DNA of 64,000 bases. Origin: Lentzea alba (GTDB lineage Bacteria > Actinomycetota > Actinomycetes > Mycobacteriales > Pseudonocardiaceae). The position numbers and the translations under genes are program-made. Below are positions 45,580 to 56,646 of the stretch, piece after piece (the stretch's first letter is position 1; each line of letters begins with the position of its first letter). Location: assembly GCF_011067745.1 (NCBI RefSeq), contig NZ_JAAMPJ010000001.1, forward strand, positions 62,001 through 126,000, read 5' to 3'. Under the pieces are notes generated by a model. It was not told where the DNA came from. It did no database searches and worked only from the letters and a program-made list of their open reading frames with translations.

Positions 45580-46241
45580 CAGTAGCCCTTCTCGATCTTG
45601 GCGACCACCGCGTACGGGCGGTCGTGCGGCGCGGTCAGTGCGGTGAAGAGGGCTCCGTGGTCGCGGCCGTCGACCTCGGTGGTCTGCCAGCCCTCGACGG
45701 CGAACCGCCGGGCGATGCCGCCGGGCCAGCCGTGCATGGCGGACTGGTTGTCGATCACGATCGCGGTGAGGTTCGCGACGCCCAGCCTCGCCGCCACGGC
45801 GATCGCCTCGTGGTTGCTGCCCTCGTCCAGCTCACCGTCGCCGACCAGCACGAACGTGCGCCCGCGGCTCTTGCCGATCCGCTGCCCGATGGCGGTCCCC
45901 ACCGCGATCGGCAGGCCGTGGCCGAGCGAGCCGCTGCTGATCTCGACGCCGGGGACGAGCATCCGGTCGGGGTGCTGGCCGAGCGGGCTGTCCCAGGACG
46001 TCCAGCTGTCCAAAATGGACTCTTCGATGAACCCCTTCTCGGCCAGCACGGCGTAGTACGCCATCGGCCCGTGCCCCTTGGAGAGCAGGAACCGGTCGCG
46101 ATCGGGATCGTCGACGGTGGCGGGCGTGACGTTGAGCACCTGGTCGTAGAGGACCCAGAGCACGTCGATCGTGGAAGCCGCAGCCCACTCGTGCTTCTCG
46201 TCCCCGGTCATCCTCGCGAAGAGCTCCGGTATCCGTTGCAT
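45579..46241 (-). CDS. Transketolase, N-terminal (thiamine diphosphate-binding) subunit
   Basis: 220 aa. Contains the PP domain with SKGHGPMAYYAVL, SSGSLGHGLPIAVGTA, and the thiamine diphosphate motif VGDGELDEGSNHEA ... VIDNQSAMHG (GDG-x(n)-N). It is short at the N-terminus relative to full transketolase (lacks about 30 residues). It lies divergent from soxR across a 55-bp gap holding a SoxR-type operator, implying redox control of the pair. Confidence 0.9.
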   Translation of the reverse strand: MQRIPELFARMTGDEKHEWAAASTIDVLWVLYDQVLNVTPATVDDPDRDRFLLSKGHGPMAYYAVLAEKGFIEESILDSWTSWDSPLGQHPDRMLVPGVEISSGSLGHGLPIAVGTAIGQRIGKSRGRTFVLVGDGELDEGSNHEAIAVAARLGVANLTAIVIDNQSAMHGWPGGIARRFAVEGWQTTEVDGRDHGALFTALTAPHDRPYAVVAKIEKGY

Positions 46242-46252
46242 GGCACCAACTG

Positions 46253-46279
46253 TTCAACCTCGACCATGCTGGAGGTCAA
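46253..46279 (-). promoter_or_regulatory. Probable SoxR operator between transketolase genes and soxR
   Basis: On the minus strand TTGACCTC, 10 nt, GAGGTTGAA: ACCTC and GAGGT form an inverted repeat. TTGACC could be a -35 with AACAGT as -10 at the 19-bp spacing that MerR-family activators correct. The arms match the SoxR box type of streptomycetes (TTGACCTCAA-type arms) except in the inner bases. Confidence 0.55.
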
Positions 46280-46296
46280 GCGGTTACCATGATCGG

Positions 46297-46761
46297 GTGA
46301 GCAAGTTGCCGGAAATGCTGACCATCGGCCAGGTCGCCGAGCGCAGCGGCGTCCCCCACACCGCCCTGCGCTTCTACGAGGACCGCGGCCTGATCGCCTC
46401 CGTCCGCACCGCGGGTAACCAGCGGCGCTACCAACGTTCGGTGCTGCGGCGCCTGGCCTTCATCCGCACCGCCCAACGCGTGGGCCTCACCCTGGAGGAC
46501 GTCCACGGCGCCCTCGCCCAGTTGCCGGACAACCGGACGCCCACGAAGTCGGACTGGGAACGCCTCTCCCGCTCGTGGAAGACCGAACTCGACGCCCGGA
46601 TCGACGCGCTGTACCGGCTGCGCGACCGGCTCACCGGCTGCATCGGGTGCGGCTGCCTGTCGTTGCGCAGCTGCGCGCTGCAGAACATCGACGACGAGCA
46701 GGCGTCACACGGGCCGGGCGCGCCCAAGCTCAAGCCCGTCATGGAGGGCGGCACCGCCTAG
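46297..46761 (+). CDS. soxR: Redox-sensitive transcriptional activator SoxR
   Basis: 154 aa from the GTG at 46297; the upstream extension to 46171 overlaps the transketolase gene and is rejected. MerR-type N-terminal helix-turn-helix (LTIGQVAERSGVPHTALRFYEDRGLIASVRTAGNQRRY, in HTH and wing), dimerisation helix, and the [2Fe-2S] ligands Cys115, Cys118, Cys120 and Cys126 (CIGCGCLSLRSC, the CX2CXCX5C of SoxR). In actinomycetes SoxR answers redox-cycling metabolites rather than superoxide itself. Divergent target here is the split transketolase. Confidence 0.93.
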   Translation: MSKLPEMLTIGQVAERSGVPHTALRFYEDRGLIASVRTAGNQRRYQRSVLRRLAFIRTAQRVGLTLEDVHGALAQLPDNRTPTKSDWERLSRSWKTELDARIDALYRLRDRLTGCIGCGCLSLRSCALQNIDDEQASHGPGAPKLKPVMEGGTA

Positions 46762-47583
46762 GAACTCGCGCAGGGCGCGGAGGTAGCCCTCCGGGTCGTC
46801 GACGTGCAGCATGTGGCCCGCCTCCAGCACGACGGCACGCGCCCGCGGGATCAGGTCGAGCGTCGGCTCGACCAGGTCGACGGGGAACGTCATGTCGTAG
46901 CGGCCGTGCAACAGGAGCACCGGGAGGTCCAGCTCCGCGATTCGTTGCGCGGCATCGGGAAGCCGCGGCGTGACGAGGGTTCCCGCCTGCAGCTGCCGCA
47001 CCCACTCGACGCCGAACCGGACGTCCTCCAGCCGCCGCAGGTAACCGGGCATCGCCTCGGCGCGCCAGATGTTGACGGGTGCCGCCGCGACCGCCTCGGC
47101 CTGCACGTCCGCCGGCGTCAGACCTCCGCGCTGCCACGGGTCCTCCCGGCCGGCGAGCAGCGCGTCCCGCTCCGTCCAGCCCTCGAAGGCGTCCGGCGGC
47201 ACCGGCAGCACGCTGGAACCCGACACGACCAGGCTGCGCACGCGGGACGGGTGGGTGATCGCGAACCGCTGCGCGACCATGCCGCCGAACGAGTGCCCCA
47301 GCACGTCCGCGCGCTCGACGCCGAACGCGTCCAGCACGCGCACGAGGTCGTCCATCACGCCGTCCGGGTGGTACTCGGGCGCCCGGCCCGAACGGCCACA
47401 ACCGCGCAGGTCAGGCAGGAGGAGCCGGCAGTCGAGGCGTTCCAGCGGGTCGCGCAGGTAGCTGTGGTCCCAGTCGGGGCCGCCGTGGATCGCGAGCAGC
47501 GTCCGGTCGCCGGTTCCCTCCTGCCACGCCACGAAGATGTCGGTCTCGCCAGGAACCCGCCGCTCATGCCACACCCGGCCCAT
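46705..47583 (-). CDS. Alpha/beta hydrolase (proline iminopeptidase-like, S33)
   Basis: 292 aa from the ATG at 47583. Motifs: AIHGGPDWDHSYLRDPL (HGGP oxyanion loop), LPDLRGCGRSGRAPEY, nucleophile Ser in LGHSFGGMVAQRFA, Asp in LLHGRYDMTFP and His in LEAGHMLHVDDP. The HGGP form resembles prolyl aminopeptidases but substrates vary. No signal peptide. Its end overlaps soxR by 57 bp convergently; divergent from the 2'-phosphotransferase gene. Confidence 0.85.
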   Translation of the reverse strand: MGRVWHERRVPGETDIFVAWQEGTGDRTLLAIHGGPDWDHSYLRDPLERLDCRLLLPDLRGCGRSGRAPEYHPDGVMDDLVRVLDAFGVERADVLGHSFGGMVAQRFAITHPSRVRSLVVSGSSVLPVPPDAFEGWTERDALLAGREDPWQRGGLTPADVQAEAVAAAPVNIWRAEAMPGYLRRLEDVRFGVEWVRQLQAGTLVTPRLPDAAQRIAELDLPVLLLHGRYDMTFPVDLVEPTLDLIPRARAVVLEAGHMLHVDDPEGYLRALREFLGGAALHDGLELGRARPV

Positions 47584-47628
47584 GAAACCGCAAAACGACT
47601 GGACGTGCTGTGGTTTCCTGAGTGCGAA

Positions 47629-48162
47629 ATGGAAGAACAACGAATGATCCGCCTCTCGAAGCGGATGTCCAAGGCGCTGCGGCACCAGCCCGAGCGCGTC
47701 GGCCTCACCCTCGACCCGGCCGGCTGGGTCCCGGTGGCCGACCTGTTGAACGCGCTCGGCATCTCCGCCGCCGAGCTGCACGAGGTCGTGGCGCAGAACG
47801 ACAAGAAGCGCTTCACGATCGACGGCGACCGCATCCGCGCGAACCAGGGTCACAGCGTCGAGGTCGCCCTCGGCCTGCCCACCGCGGTCCCGCCGGACCA
47901 GCTGTTCCACGGCACGGTCGCGCAGTACCTCGACGACATCATGCGCGACGGACTGCGCCCGATGTCACGGCACGACGTGCACCTGTCCCCCGACGTCGAG
48001 ACCGCGCGCAGGGTCGGTGCGCGCCGCGGCAGGCCGTTGATCCTCACCGTCGACGCCAAGGCGATGCACGAGAACGGGCACGAGTTCCAGCTCAGTGCCA
48101 ACGGCGTGTGGCTCACCCAACACGTCCCGGCCCGCTACTTGTACCCGTACACGCCGTCCTGA
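47629..48162 (+). CDS. kptA: RNA 2'-phosphotransferase (KptA/Tpt1 family)
   Basis: 177 aa from the ATG at 47629; the ATG at 47644, with GGAAGA 7 nt upstream, is a strong alternative. Features: SKRMSKALRHQPERVGL with the catalytic Arg-His, NDKKRFTIDGDRIRANQGHS, LFHGTVAQYLDDIMRDGL, HVHLSPD-type block (HDVHLSPDVETARRVGARRG) and ENGVWLT. Tpt1 moves a 2'-phosphate from RNA to NAD; bacteria lack the tRNA-splicing step that makes this substrate, so its bacterial role is open. Overlaps the anti-sigma gene by 28 bp. Confidence 0.92.
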   Translation: MEEQRMIRLSKRMSKALRHQPERVGLTLDPAGWVPVADLLNALGISAAELHEVVAQNDKKRFTIDGDRIRANQGHSVEVALGLPTAVPPDQLFHGTVAQYLDDIMRDGLRPMSRHDVHLSPDVETARRVGARRGRPLILTVDAKAMHENGHEFQLSANGVWLTQHVPARYLYPYTPS

Positions 48163-48797
48163 GTTCCCATGTAGGGCGCGGTCGACCGCTCCATCCGGTC
48201 CAGCCACCCGAGCAGGTCGCCGTCGCGGAGCAGTTCGTCGCGCTGGATCGGCACGTTGCACTTGGACGTCATGGCCTTCACGAACGGAGGCTGGTCCGGG
48301 TACTCGAACACCCACTGGTACTCCCCGCCTGAGGTGTAGCACAGCCCAGGCGCCGGCATGGCGTTCACCTTCCGCTCGATCGAGCCGTCGCCCGCCTGCT
48401 GCCGCGCCCCGACCAACTGCCAGTTGTTGACCAGTTCGGGGTCGCGACCGTCCGGTCCCTGATCGGTGCTGGGACGGCTCGTCCCGAGGTACAGGTAGAC
48501 GCACAGGGTCACCTTCGAGGCGCCGACGGGAACGTCCCCGCGGGACCTGTCCAGCCGGATGTAAGGCCGTCCGTCCCTCTGCTGACACGCATCGGTCGCG
48601 GCAGCCGCGGGCGCGGGCTCCGGCGGTGCCGGTCGTGACACCGCCACCGCCGCACCGGCCGCGACCACCAGCACGGCCGCGGCGGCACCTGTCACCAGCC
48701 GCCGGTCCCGCCGCGCGCGCATCTTCGCGCGCACCCGGTCCAACCTGTCCGGCACCGGCTCGAACTCGGGCATCGACCGCTCCAACAGTTCCTTCAC
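48135..48797 (-). CDS. Membrane-anchored partner (putative anti-sigma) of the SigE-family factor
   Basis: 220 aa. Short cytoplasmic N-terminus (MKELLERSMPEFEPVPDRLD), one membrane helix at about 34-53 (LVTGAAAAVLVVAAGAAVAV) and an extracytoplasmic domain with three Cys pairs in region (DACQQRDG, TLCVYLYLG, GLCYTSGGEYQW, SKCNVPI). Start overlaps the sigma gene in ATGA. The topology and coupling suggest regulation of the sigma factor, but no zinc anti-sigma motif is present. Confidence 0.7.
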   Translation of the reverse strand: MKELLERSMPEFEPVPDRLDRVRAKMRARRDRRLVTGAAAAVLVVAAGAAVAVSRPAPPEPAPAAAATDACQQRDGRPYIRLDRSRGDVPVGASKVTLCVYLYLGTSRPSTDQGPDGRDPELVNNWQLVGARQQAGDGSIERKVNAMPAPGLCYTSGGEYQWVFEYPDQPPFVKAMTSKCNVPIQRDELLRDGDLLGWLDRMERSTAPYMGTQDGVYGYK

Positions 48798-49267
48798 AGT
48801 CCCGCCTCCAGGCGTAGCAACTCATCGGCGCGCAGTACCGCCAGGGCACGTGCGGTGTGGGTCTTCACGGAACCGGCCGAGCAGCCGAGCACGGTCGCCG
48901 TGTCCTCGACGGACAGGTCCTCCCAGTAGCGCAACGCGAGCACGGCGCGCTGCATCCGGCTCAACGACGCGAGCCGCCCGAGCAAGGTGAGCCGCAGCTC
49001 CACGTCCGGCCCGGCCGACGACGCGTCCGGCAACTCCGAGGTGGGCACCTCGTGCCGCCAGCGACGCCGCCACCAGGTGAGATACGTCGAATAGAGCATC
49101 TTGCGCGCGTACGGCCACGGATCGCTGACTCTGGCCCAGCGCTGCCAGAGCCGCGCCAGCACGGTCTGCAGCAGGTCCTCCGCCTTGTGCGGATCGCCGG
49201 TCAGCAGCCAGGCCTGGCGCAACAGGGAGTCGGACGCCGTCTCGGCGAAACTCTCGAAGTCACCCAC
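48794..49267 (-). CDS. SigE-family RNA polymerase sigma factor (ECF type)
   Basis: 157 aa. Region 2 with SDSLLRQAWLLTGDPHKAEDLLQTVLARLWQRW (about 12-44, two helices) and PYARKMLYSTYLTWWRRR; region 4 with MQRAVLALRYWEDLSVEDTATVLGCSAGSVKTHTARAL (HTH), as in the actinobacterial SigE (TIGR02983) family. Target promoters unknown. Cotranscribed with the membrane partner. It is the only sigma factor in the window; whether it reads the TGAACC-type promoters at 12.6 kb cannot be told. Confidence 0.9.
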   Translation of the reverse strand: MGDFESFAETASDSLLRQAWLLTGDPHKAEDLLQTVLARLWQRWARVSDPWPYARKMLYSTYLTWWRRRWRHEVPTSELPDASSAGPDVELRLTLLGRLASLSRMQRAVLALRYWEDLSVEDTATVLGCSAGSVKTHTARALAVLRADELLRLEAGL

Positions 49268-49321
49268 ACCCAGTTAGACAATCCGGCGCGGCAACCGGGT
49301 TGACGTGGTTTGCTCGATCTC

Positions 49322-49927
49322 GTGAAAAAGATCGTGGAGACCGGCTACGACGCCATCGCGGAGCACTACCTCACGTGGTCGGCGCAGATCACGGACGACC
49401 CGCGCGCCCACTACCTGAACGAGCTCGACCACCGGCTCGACGACAACGCGAAGGTCCTCGAACTCGGCTGCGGCGCGGGCGTGCCGAGCACCCGCAAGCT
49501 CGCCGAACGCCACGACGTGCTCGGCGTCGACCTGTCACAGCAGCAACTCGACCTCGCCCGCACCAACGTGCCGGGCGCGCGGTTCGAGAAGGCCGACATG
49601 ACCGCGCTCGACTTCCCGGACGGCCAGTTCGACGCCGTTGCGGCGTTCTACTCGATCCTGCACGTGCCGCGCGCCGAACAGCCCGCGCTCATCGCCAACA
49701 TCGCGCGGTGGCTCAAGCCCGGCGGCCTGTTCCTGGCCTCGCTCGGCGTCGGCACCCCGGACGCCACGGAGGACTGGCTCGGCGTCGAGATGTTCTTCGG
49801 CAGCAACACGCCCGCGAGGAACCGTGAGCTGCTCGCCCAGCACTTGGAGATCGTCATCGACGATCTGGTGACCATGCACGAGCCGGACCCGGCGACGTTC
49901 CACTGGGTCCTCGCCCGTAAGCACTAA
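49322..49927 (+). CDS. Class I SAM-dependent methyltransferase
   Basis: About 201 aa from the GTG at 49322 (a TTG at 49310 is the alternative). Motif I VLELGCGAGVPSTRKLAER, then VLGVDLSQQQLDLARTNV, FEKADMTALDFPDGQFDAV and LKPGGLFLASLG: the Methyltransf_11/25 fold. No substrate can be named. Divergent from the sigma factor; its last bases overlap the small membrane gene of the his operon. Confidence 0.88.
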   Translation: MKKIVETGYDAIAEHYLTWSAQITDDPRAHYLNELDHRLDDNAKVLELGCGAGVPSTRKLAERHDVLGVDLSQQQLDLARTNVPGARFEKADMTALDFPDGQFDAVAAFYSILHVPRAEQPALIANIARWLKPGGLFLASLGVGTPDATEDWLGVEMFFGSNTPARNRELLAQHLEIVIDDLVTMHEPDPATFHWVLARKH

Positions 49928-50079
49928 AGCAGCCAGAGCACCGCGCCGCTGACCGCGATCACGGTCAGCACCAGCAGGATGACCGCCAGGAACTTGGCGG
50001 TCTTCCACGTCGCGTAGACGCCACCGCCCAGGAAGCCCGCGAGGGCCAGCAGGCCGATGACGACGACTTCCTTCGGCAT
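49924..50079 (-). CDS. 51-aa membrane protein at the end of the hisDCB operon
   Basis: MPKEVVVIGLLALAGFLGGG continues into a second hydrophobic stretch (KFLAVILLVLTVIAVSGAVLWLL), so two membrane helices with a short loop. It starts one base after the hisB stop with no gap, and the frame is intact from ATG to TAG. No family recognised. Its position inside a tight operon is the main reason to believe it. Confidence 0.7.
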   Translation of the reverse strand: MPKEVVVIGLLALAGFLGGGVYATWKTAKFLAVILLVLTVIAVSGAVLWLL

Positions 50080-53095
<3,016 letters not shown>

Positions 53096-53227
53096 GCCTT
53101 ACAGGGTAGTTCCTGCCGAATTCTGTCAACGGTCAGCCCGCTATCGGCGCTATCTCACCCTGTGACCCCCCGCCACGCTCGGTTGGGCACCACTCCGTCG
53201 CAAACCCCTGCTGATGATGGAGGACCG

Positions 53228-54523
53228 ATGTTCAGCAAGAGCCGCGGCAAGATCGCCGCAGTGCTCGCAATATGCCTGCCCGTACTGGTCGCGGGCATGG
53301 CGACGCCCAGTACCGCCGACTCCGGCCGTTATCTGCTGGAAGTCACCGCGAACACCTCCGCCGAACGCACGCAGATCGCCGAGATCGGCGTGGACGTGCT
53401 CGGCGCGACCAAACTCACCACGGTCTCGGTGGTCGCGGACAAGTCCCAGTACCAGGCCCTGCGGGCGACCGGTCTGCCGATCAAGTACGTCGGCGACTTC
53501 GAGCAGGAGCTCAAGAGCCTGGGCAAGGTCCAGTTCGCCGACCCGCAGCCAGGCCAGATCGGCACCCAGGACTTCCCGTCCGGCTACACCGGCTACCACA
53601 ACTTCGCGGAGATGACCGCCGAGCTGCAGCAGACGGTCCGCGACCACCCGACCCTCACGAGCATGCGCAGCATCGGCAAGAGCTTCCAGAACCGGGACAT
53701 CTGGGCGCTCAAGCTCAGTGACAACGTGGCCTCCGACGAGAGCGAGCCGGAGGTGCTGTTCGTCTGCGGCCAGCACGCCCGCGAGCACCTGACCGTCGAG
53801 CAGTGTCTGCAGATCATCAAGCGCTACACCGACAACTACGCGACCCCGGCGATCAAGAACCTGGTCGACAGCCGCGAGGTCTGGATCGTCCCGATGATGA
53901 ACCCGGACGGCGCCGAGTACGACATCGCCACCGGTTCGTTCCGCGGCTGGCGCAAGAACCGCCAGGGCAACGGCACCGACCTCAACCGCAACTGGGGTTA
54001 CAAGTGGGGCTGCTGCGGCGGTTCCAGCGGCACCTCGACGTCGGACACCTACCGCGGCACCGCGGCGTTCTCCGCGCCGGAGACCGCGCGCATCCGCGAC
54101 TTCGTGAACTCGCGCGTGGTCGGTGGCGCCCAGCAGATCAAGACGTTCATCGACTTCCACTCGTTCTCGGAGCTCGTGCTGTGGCCGTACGGCTACACCA
54201 AGGCGGACACCGACACCGGTCTCAACGCGGACGAGGCGCGCGCGTTCCAGACGCTCGGCCGGCAGATGGCCGCCACCAACGGCTACACGCCGGAACAGGC
54301 GAGCGACCTGTACATCACCGACGGCACCAGCGACGACTGGATGTGGGGCCAGCACAAGATCTGGGCCTACACCTTCGAGCTGTACCCGAGCAGCGGCGGC
54401 CTCAACGGCTTCTACCCGCGCGACACGGTGATCGCGGCGCAGACCGCTCGCAACGACCGCGCCGTCGACATGTTCCTCGGCTACTCGGACTGCGTGAAGC
54501 GGGTCATCGGACAGACCTGCTGA
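53228..54523 (+). CDS. Secreted zinc carboxypeptidase (peptidase M14A)
   Basis: 431 aa from the ATG at 53228, preceded by GGAGG. Signal peptide (about 32 residues to STADS), an 85-residue propeptide-like region (YLLEVTANTSAERTQIAEIG), then the M14 domain: GQHAREHLTVEQ (Zn-binding His-x-x-Glu), TDLNRNWGYKWG (Asn-Arg), FIDFHSFSELVLWPYGY (Zn His) and the catalytic Glu in TFELYP. A CCGG loop and C-terminal Cys pair are seen. Exported and perhaps processed. The long reading upstream to 51698 runs antisense to hisD. Confidence 0.93.
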   Translation: MFSKSRGKIAAVLAICLPVLVAGMATPSTADSGRYLLEVTANTSAERTQIAEIGVDVLGATKLTTVSVVADKSQYQALRATGLPIKYVGDFEQELKSLGKVQFADPQPGQIGTQDFPSGYTGYHNFAEMTAELQQTVRDHPTLTSMRSIGKSFQNRDIWALKLSDNVASDESEPEVLFVCGQHAREHLTVEQCLQIIKRYTDNYATPAIKNLVDSREVWIVPMMNPDGAEYDIATGSFRGWRKNRQGNGTDLNRNWGYKWGCCGGSSGTSTSDTYRGTAAFSAPETARIRDFVNSRVVGGAQQIKTFIDFHSFSELVLWPYGYTKADTDTGLNADEARAFQTLGRQMAATNGYTPEQASDLYITDGTSDDWMWGQHKIWAYTFELYPSSGGLNGFYPRDTVIAAQTARNDRAVDMFLGYSDCVKRVIGQTC

Positions 54524-55628
54524 CCCGTTCCAGCGCCTGATCGATCTCTTCCGGAGTGACGAAGTAGTGCGGGGACGCCCGCACTACTTCGTCCAGGCCC
54601 CGCCTGGTCATGTCGATCAACGTCGACCCGCTCTGCGACACCGTCACCGCGACCTCCAGGTCCCAGAGCCGGTCCTTCAGCTCCATCGCCGGCACGTCCC
54701 GCGAGGTGAACGTGACGATGCCGGACTGCCGTTCGCCGAGATCCCGCACGGTGATGCCGGGGATGCTGGCGAGACCCTCGCGCAAACGCTTGGCCCGGTC
54801 CGCGACCTCCGCCTCGATCACGTCGAGCCCCCTGTCCAGCGCGTAGCGAGCGGCCGCGATCATGCCGAGCCGGTCGGCGACGTTGCACTCCCACAGCTCG
54901 AACACCCGCGCGTCGTCGCGCAGCCGGTACTCGTTCAGCCCGGTCCACACGCCGCTGTGCAGGTCCACCAGACGTGGGTGGAGCCTTTCCCGCACCTCGT
55001 CGCGCACGACCAGCGCACCGGTGCCGCGCGGTCCGCGCAGCCACTTACGACCTGTACACGCCAACATGTCGTAGTCGAGGCCACGCAGATCGAGCTGCCC
55101 GGTCGACTGGCAGGCGTCGAGCAACACCAGCGCGCCGACCTCACGAGCCGCAGCCGTGACGTCGTTGACCGGGTTGACCAAACCGCCGTTCGTCGGCACG
55201 TGCACGAGCGAGATCAGCTTGACTCTGTTGTCAAGGTTCAGAGCGTCGAGATCGACCTGTCCGCGGATGTCGGAAGGGATGACCTCGACGACCGCCCCGG
55301 TCTCCGCCGCACGACGCAGAACCGGGATCGCATTGCCACCGTATTCGACCTCTGTGACAAGAATTCGGTCCCCGGCTTCCAGGGGTACCGCGTCGAAGGC
55401 CGCCAACCATGATCGAGTTGCACTGTCCGTGAAAGCGACCTCGGTCGGGCGACACCCGAAGAGGTCAGCGAGGACGCTGTAGCCCGCCTCCAGGTCATCC
55501 CGGCGTTCGGCGGCGGCGCGATAGCCGCCGATCTCGGTTTCCCGCTTCAGATGACCGATCACCTCGTCGACGACGGGAGCGGGAGGGATCGAGGAACCAG
55601 CGCTGTCCAAGAAGATCAGGTCACTCAC
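54504..55628 (-). CDS. Class V PLP aminotransferase (cysteine desulfurase/isopenicillin-N epimerase-like)
   Basis: 374 aa from a GTG at 55628 (VSDLIFLDSAGSSIPP); a GTG three codons earlier is possible. Motifs: FTDSATRSWLAAFDAVPL, VLLDACQSTGQLDL, and the PLP Lys in LACTGRKWLRGPRGTGALVV. No active-site Cys loop typical of true desulfurases is apparent, so the reaction is unknown. Overlaps the peptidase end by 20 bp; divergent from the PH-like membrane gene. Confidence 0.87.
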   Translation of the reverse strand: MSDLIFLDSAGSSIPPAPVVDEVIGHLKRETEIGGYRAAAERRDDLEAGYSVLADLFGCRPTEVAFTDSATRSWLAAFDAVPLEAGDRILVTEVEYGGNAIPVLRRAAETGAVVEVIPSDIRGQVDLDALNLDNRVKLISLVHVPTNGGLVNPVNDVTAAAREVGALVLLDACQSTGQLDLRGLDYDMLACTGRKWLRGPRGTGALVVRDEVRERLHPRLVDLHSGVWTGLNEYRLRDDARVFELWECNVADRLGMIAAARYALDRGLDVIEAEVADRAKRLREGLASIPGITVRDLGERQSGIVTFTSRDVPAMELKDRLWDLEVAVTVSQSGSTLIDMTRRGLDEVVRASPHYFVTPEEIDQALERVSRSVR

Positions 55629-55655
55629 CAGCTCAACTGTGCCACCATCGAGTAC

Positions 55656-56144
55656 ATGGGGGGTCGCTCGTTCGGGTACAGCGCTCAGATCAAGCCGTTC
55701 TTGTGGGTGTTCCTCGTGCTGACACCCGTGGAGGTCCTGCTCGTCGACCTGCTCGTGCCGTGGTTCTGGTTGCGGGCCGTGCTGCTCGCGTTCGGGTTGC
55801 TGAGCGCGCTGCTGCTGGGGTGGCTGCTGTGGATGCTGCACAAGTTCAAACACGAGATCGACGACGAGTACCTGTGGCTGCGGTACGCGCGCGAGTTCGA
55901 GTACCGGATTCCGCTGTCGGCCATCGAGACCGTGACGCACGGCATGACCAGCCGGTCGCTGAACAAGACGCGGTCCGTTGTGGACGGAACGCTCGTGCTG
56001 GAAGTCGCCAACTCCACCAACGTCCTCGTGCTGCTCAACGAACCGCAGGAGGTCGACCTCGGGCGCCGCGGAGCGCACGAGGTGACGAAGATCGAGTTCT
56101 GGGCCGACAACCCCGACGAGATGGTGCGCGCTCTGCGGAAATAG
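55656..56144 (+). CDS. Membrane protein with PH-like C-terminal domain, paralogue 1
   Basis: 162 aa from the ATG at 55656. Two membrane helices (PFLWVFLVLTPVEVLLVDLL, LLAFGLLSALLLGWLLWML) precede a soluble beta domain (IDDEYLWLRYAREFEYRIPLSAIETV ... LVLLNEPQEVDLGRRGAHEVTKIEFWADNPDEM, in strands). It is clearly related to the next gene (EPQ-V-LG and EFWADNP/EFWADDP). Function unknown; PH-like membrane proteins of this size occur widely in actinomycetes. Confidence 0.75.
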   Translation: MGGRSFGYSAQIKPFLWVFLVLTPVEVLLVDLLVPWFWLRAVLLAFGLLSALLLGWLLWMLHKFKHEIDDEYLWLRYAREFEYRIPLSAIETVTHGMTSRSLNKTRSVVDGTLVLEVANSTNVLVLLNEPQEVDLGRRGAHEVTKIEFWADNPDEMVRALRK

Positions 56145-56154
56145 GCTCGGCCAC

Positions 56155-56646
56155 ATGGTGGAGATCCCCTACGGCAAGCGCATGCGACCGAGGTACCTGC
56201 GGTTCCTGATCATCACGGCCGTCGGGGTCGCGCTGGTCGCGCTCGGCCTGGACATCCCGTGGCTGCTGATCACGTTGATCGTCCTGGGCGCGCTGAACAC
56301 CGTCGTGTGCGTGGGCGCTCTCTACGTGCTGTACCGCCAGCCGCACACCGTCTCCGCGGACGAACTGCGGTTGCGCCAGCTCGGGTTCTTCGACTGGCGC
56401 ATCCCGGCCGGGGACCTGGGCGCGGCGAAGGTCGCCGAGCGCGCCCACAAGGGGCAGCGCAGCGTCGAGGTGATCGGGGACGCGCTCGTCATCCAGTCGT
56501 TGACCAGGACGAACGTCTCGGTGCCGTTCCACGAGCCGCAGCTCGTCAACCTCGGCAAGACCGGCGTGCAACGGGTCGAGCGCGTCGAGTTCTGGGCGGA
56601 CGACCCCGAACGTGCCGTCCGCGAGATCAACCGCGTGACTACTTAG
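56155..56646 (+). CDS. Membrane protein with PH-like C-terminal domain, paralogue 2
   Basis: 163 aa, 10 nt after its paralogue. Two membrane helices (FLIITAVGVALVALGLDIPW, LITLIVLGALNTVVCVGALY), then the same soluble domain (LRQLGFFDWRIPAGDL ... VPFHEPQLVNLGKTGVQRVERVEFWADDPERAV). Tandem duplication with strong divergence except in the last 40 residues. Overlaps the convergent binding-protein gene by 8 bp. Confidence 0.75.
   Translation: MVEIPYGKRMRPRYLRFLIITAVGVALVALGLDIPWLLITLIVLGALNTVVCVGALYVLYRQPHTVSADELRLRQLGFFDWRIPAGDLGAAKVAERAHKGQRSVEVIGDALVIQSLTRTNVSVPFHEPQLVNLGKTGVQRVERVEFWADDPERAVREINRVTT

Noticed and set aside
53096..53227. Long plus-strand reading from 51698 into the peptidase gene
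   Set aside because: The part before 53228 is opposite hisD; a signal peptide and GGAGG mark the true start.
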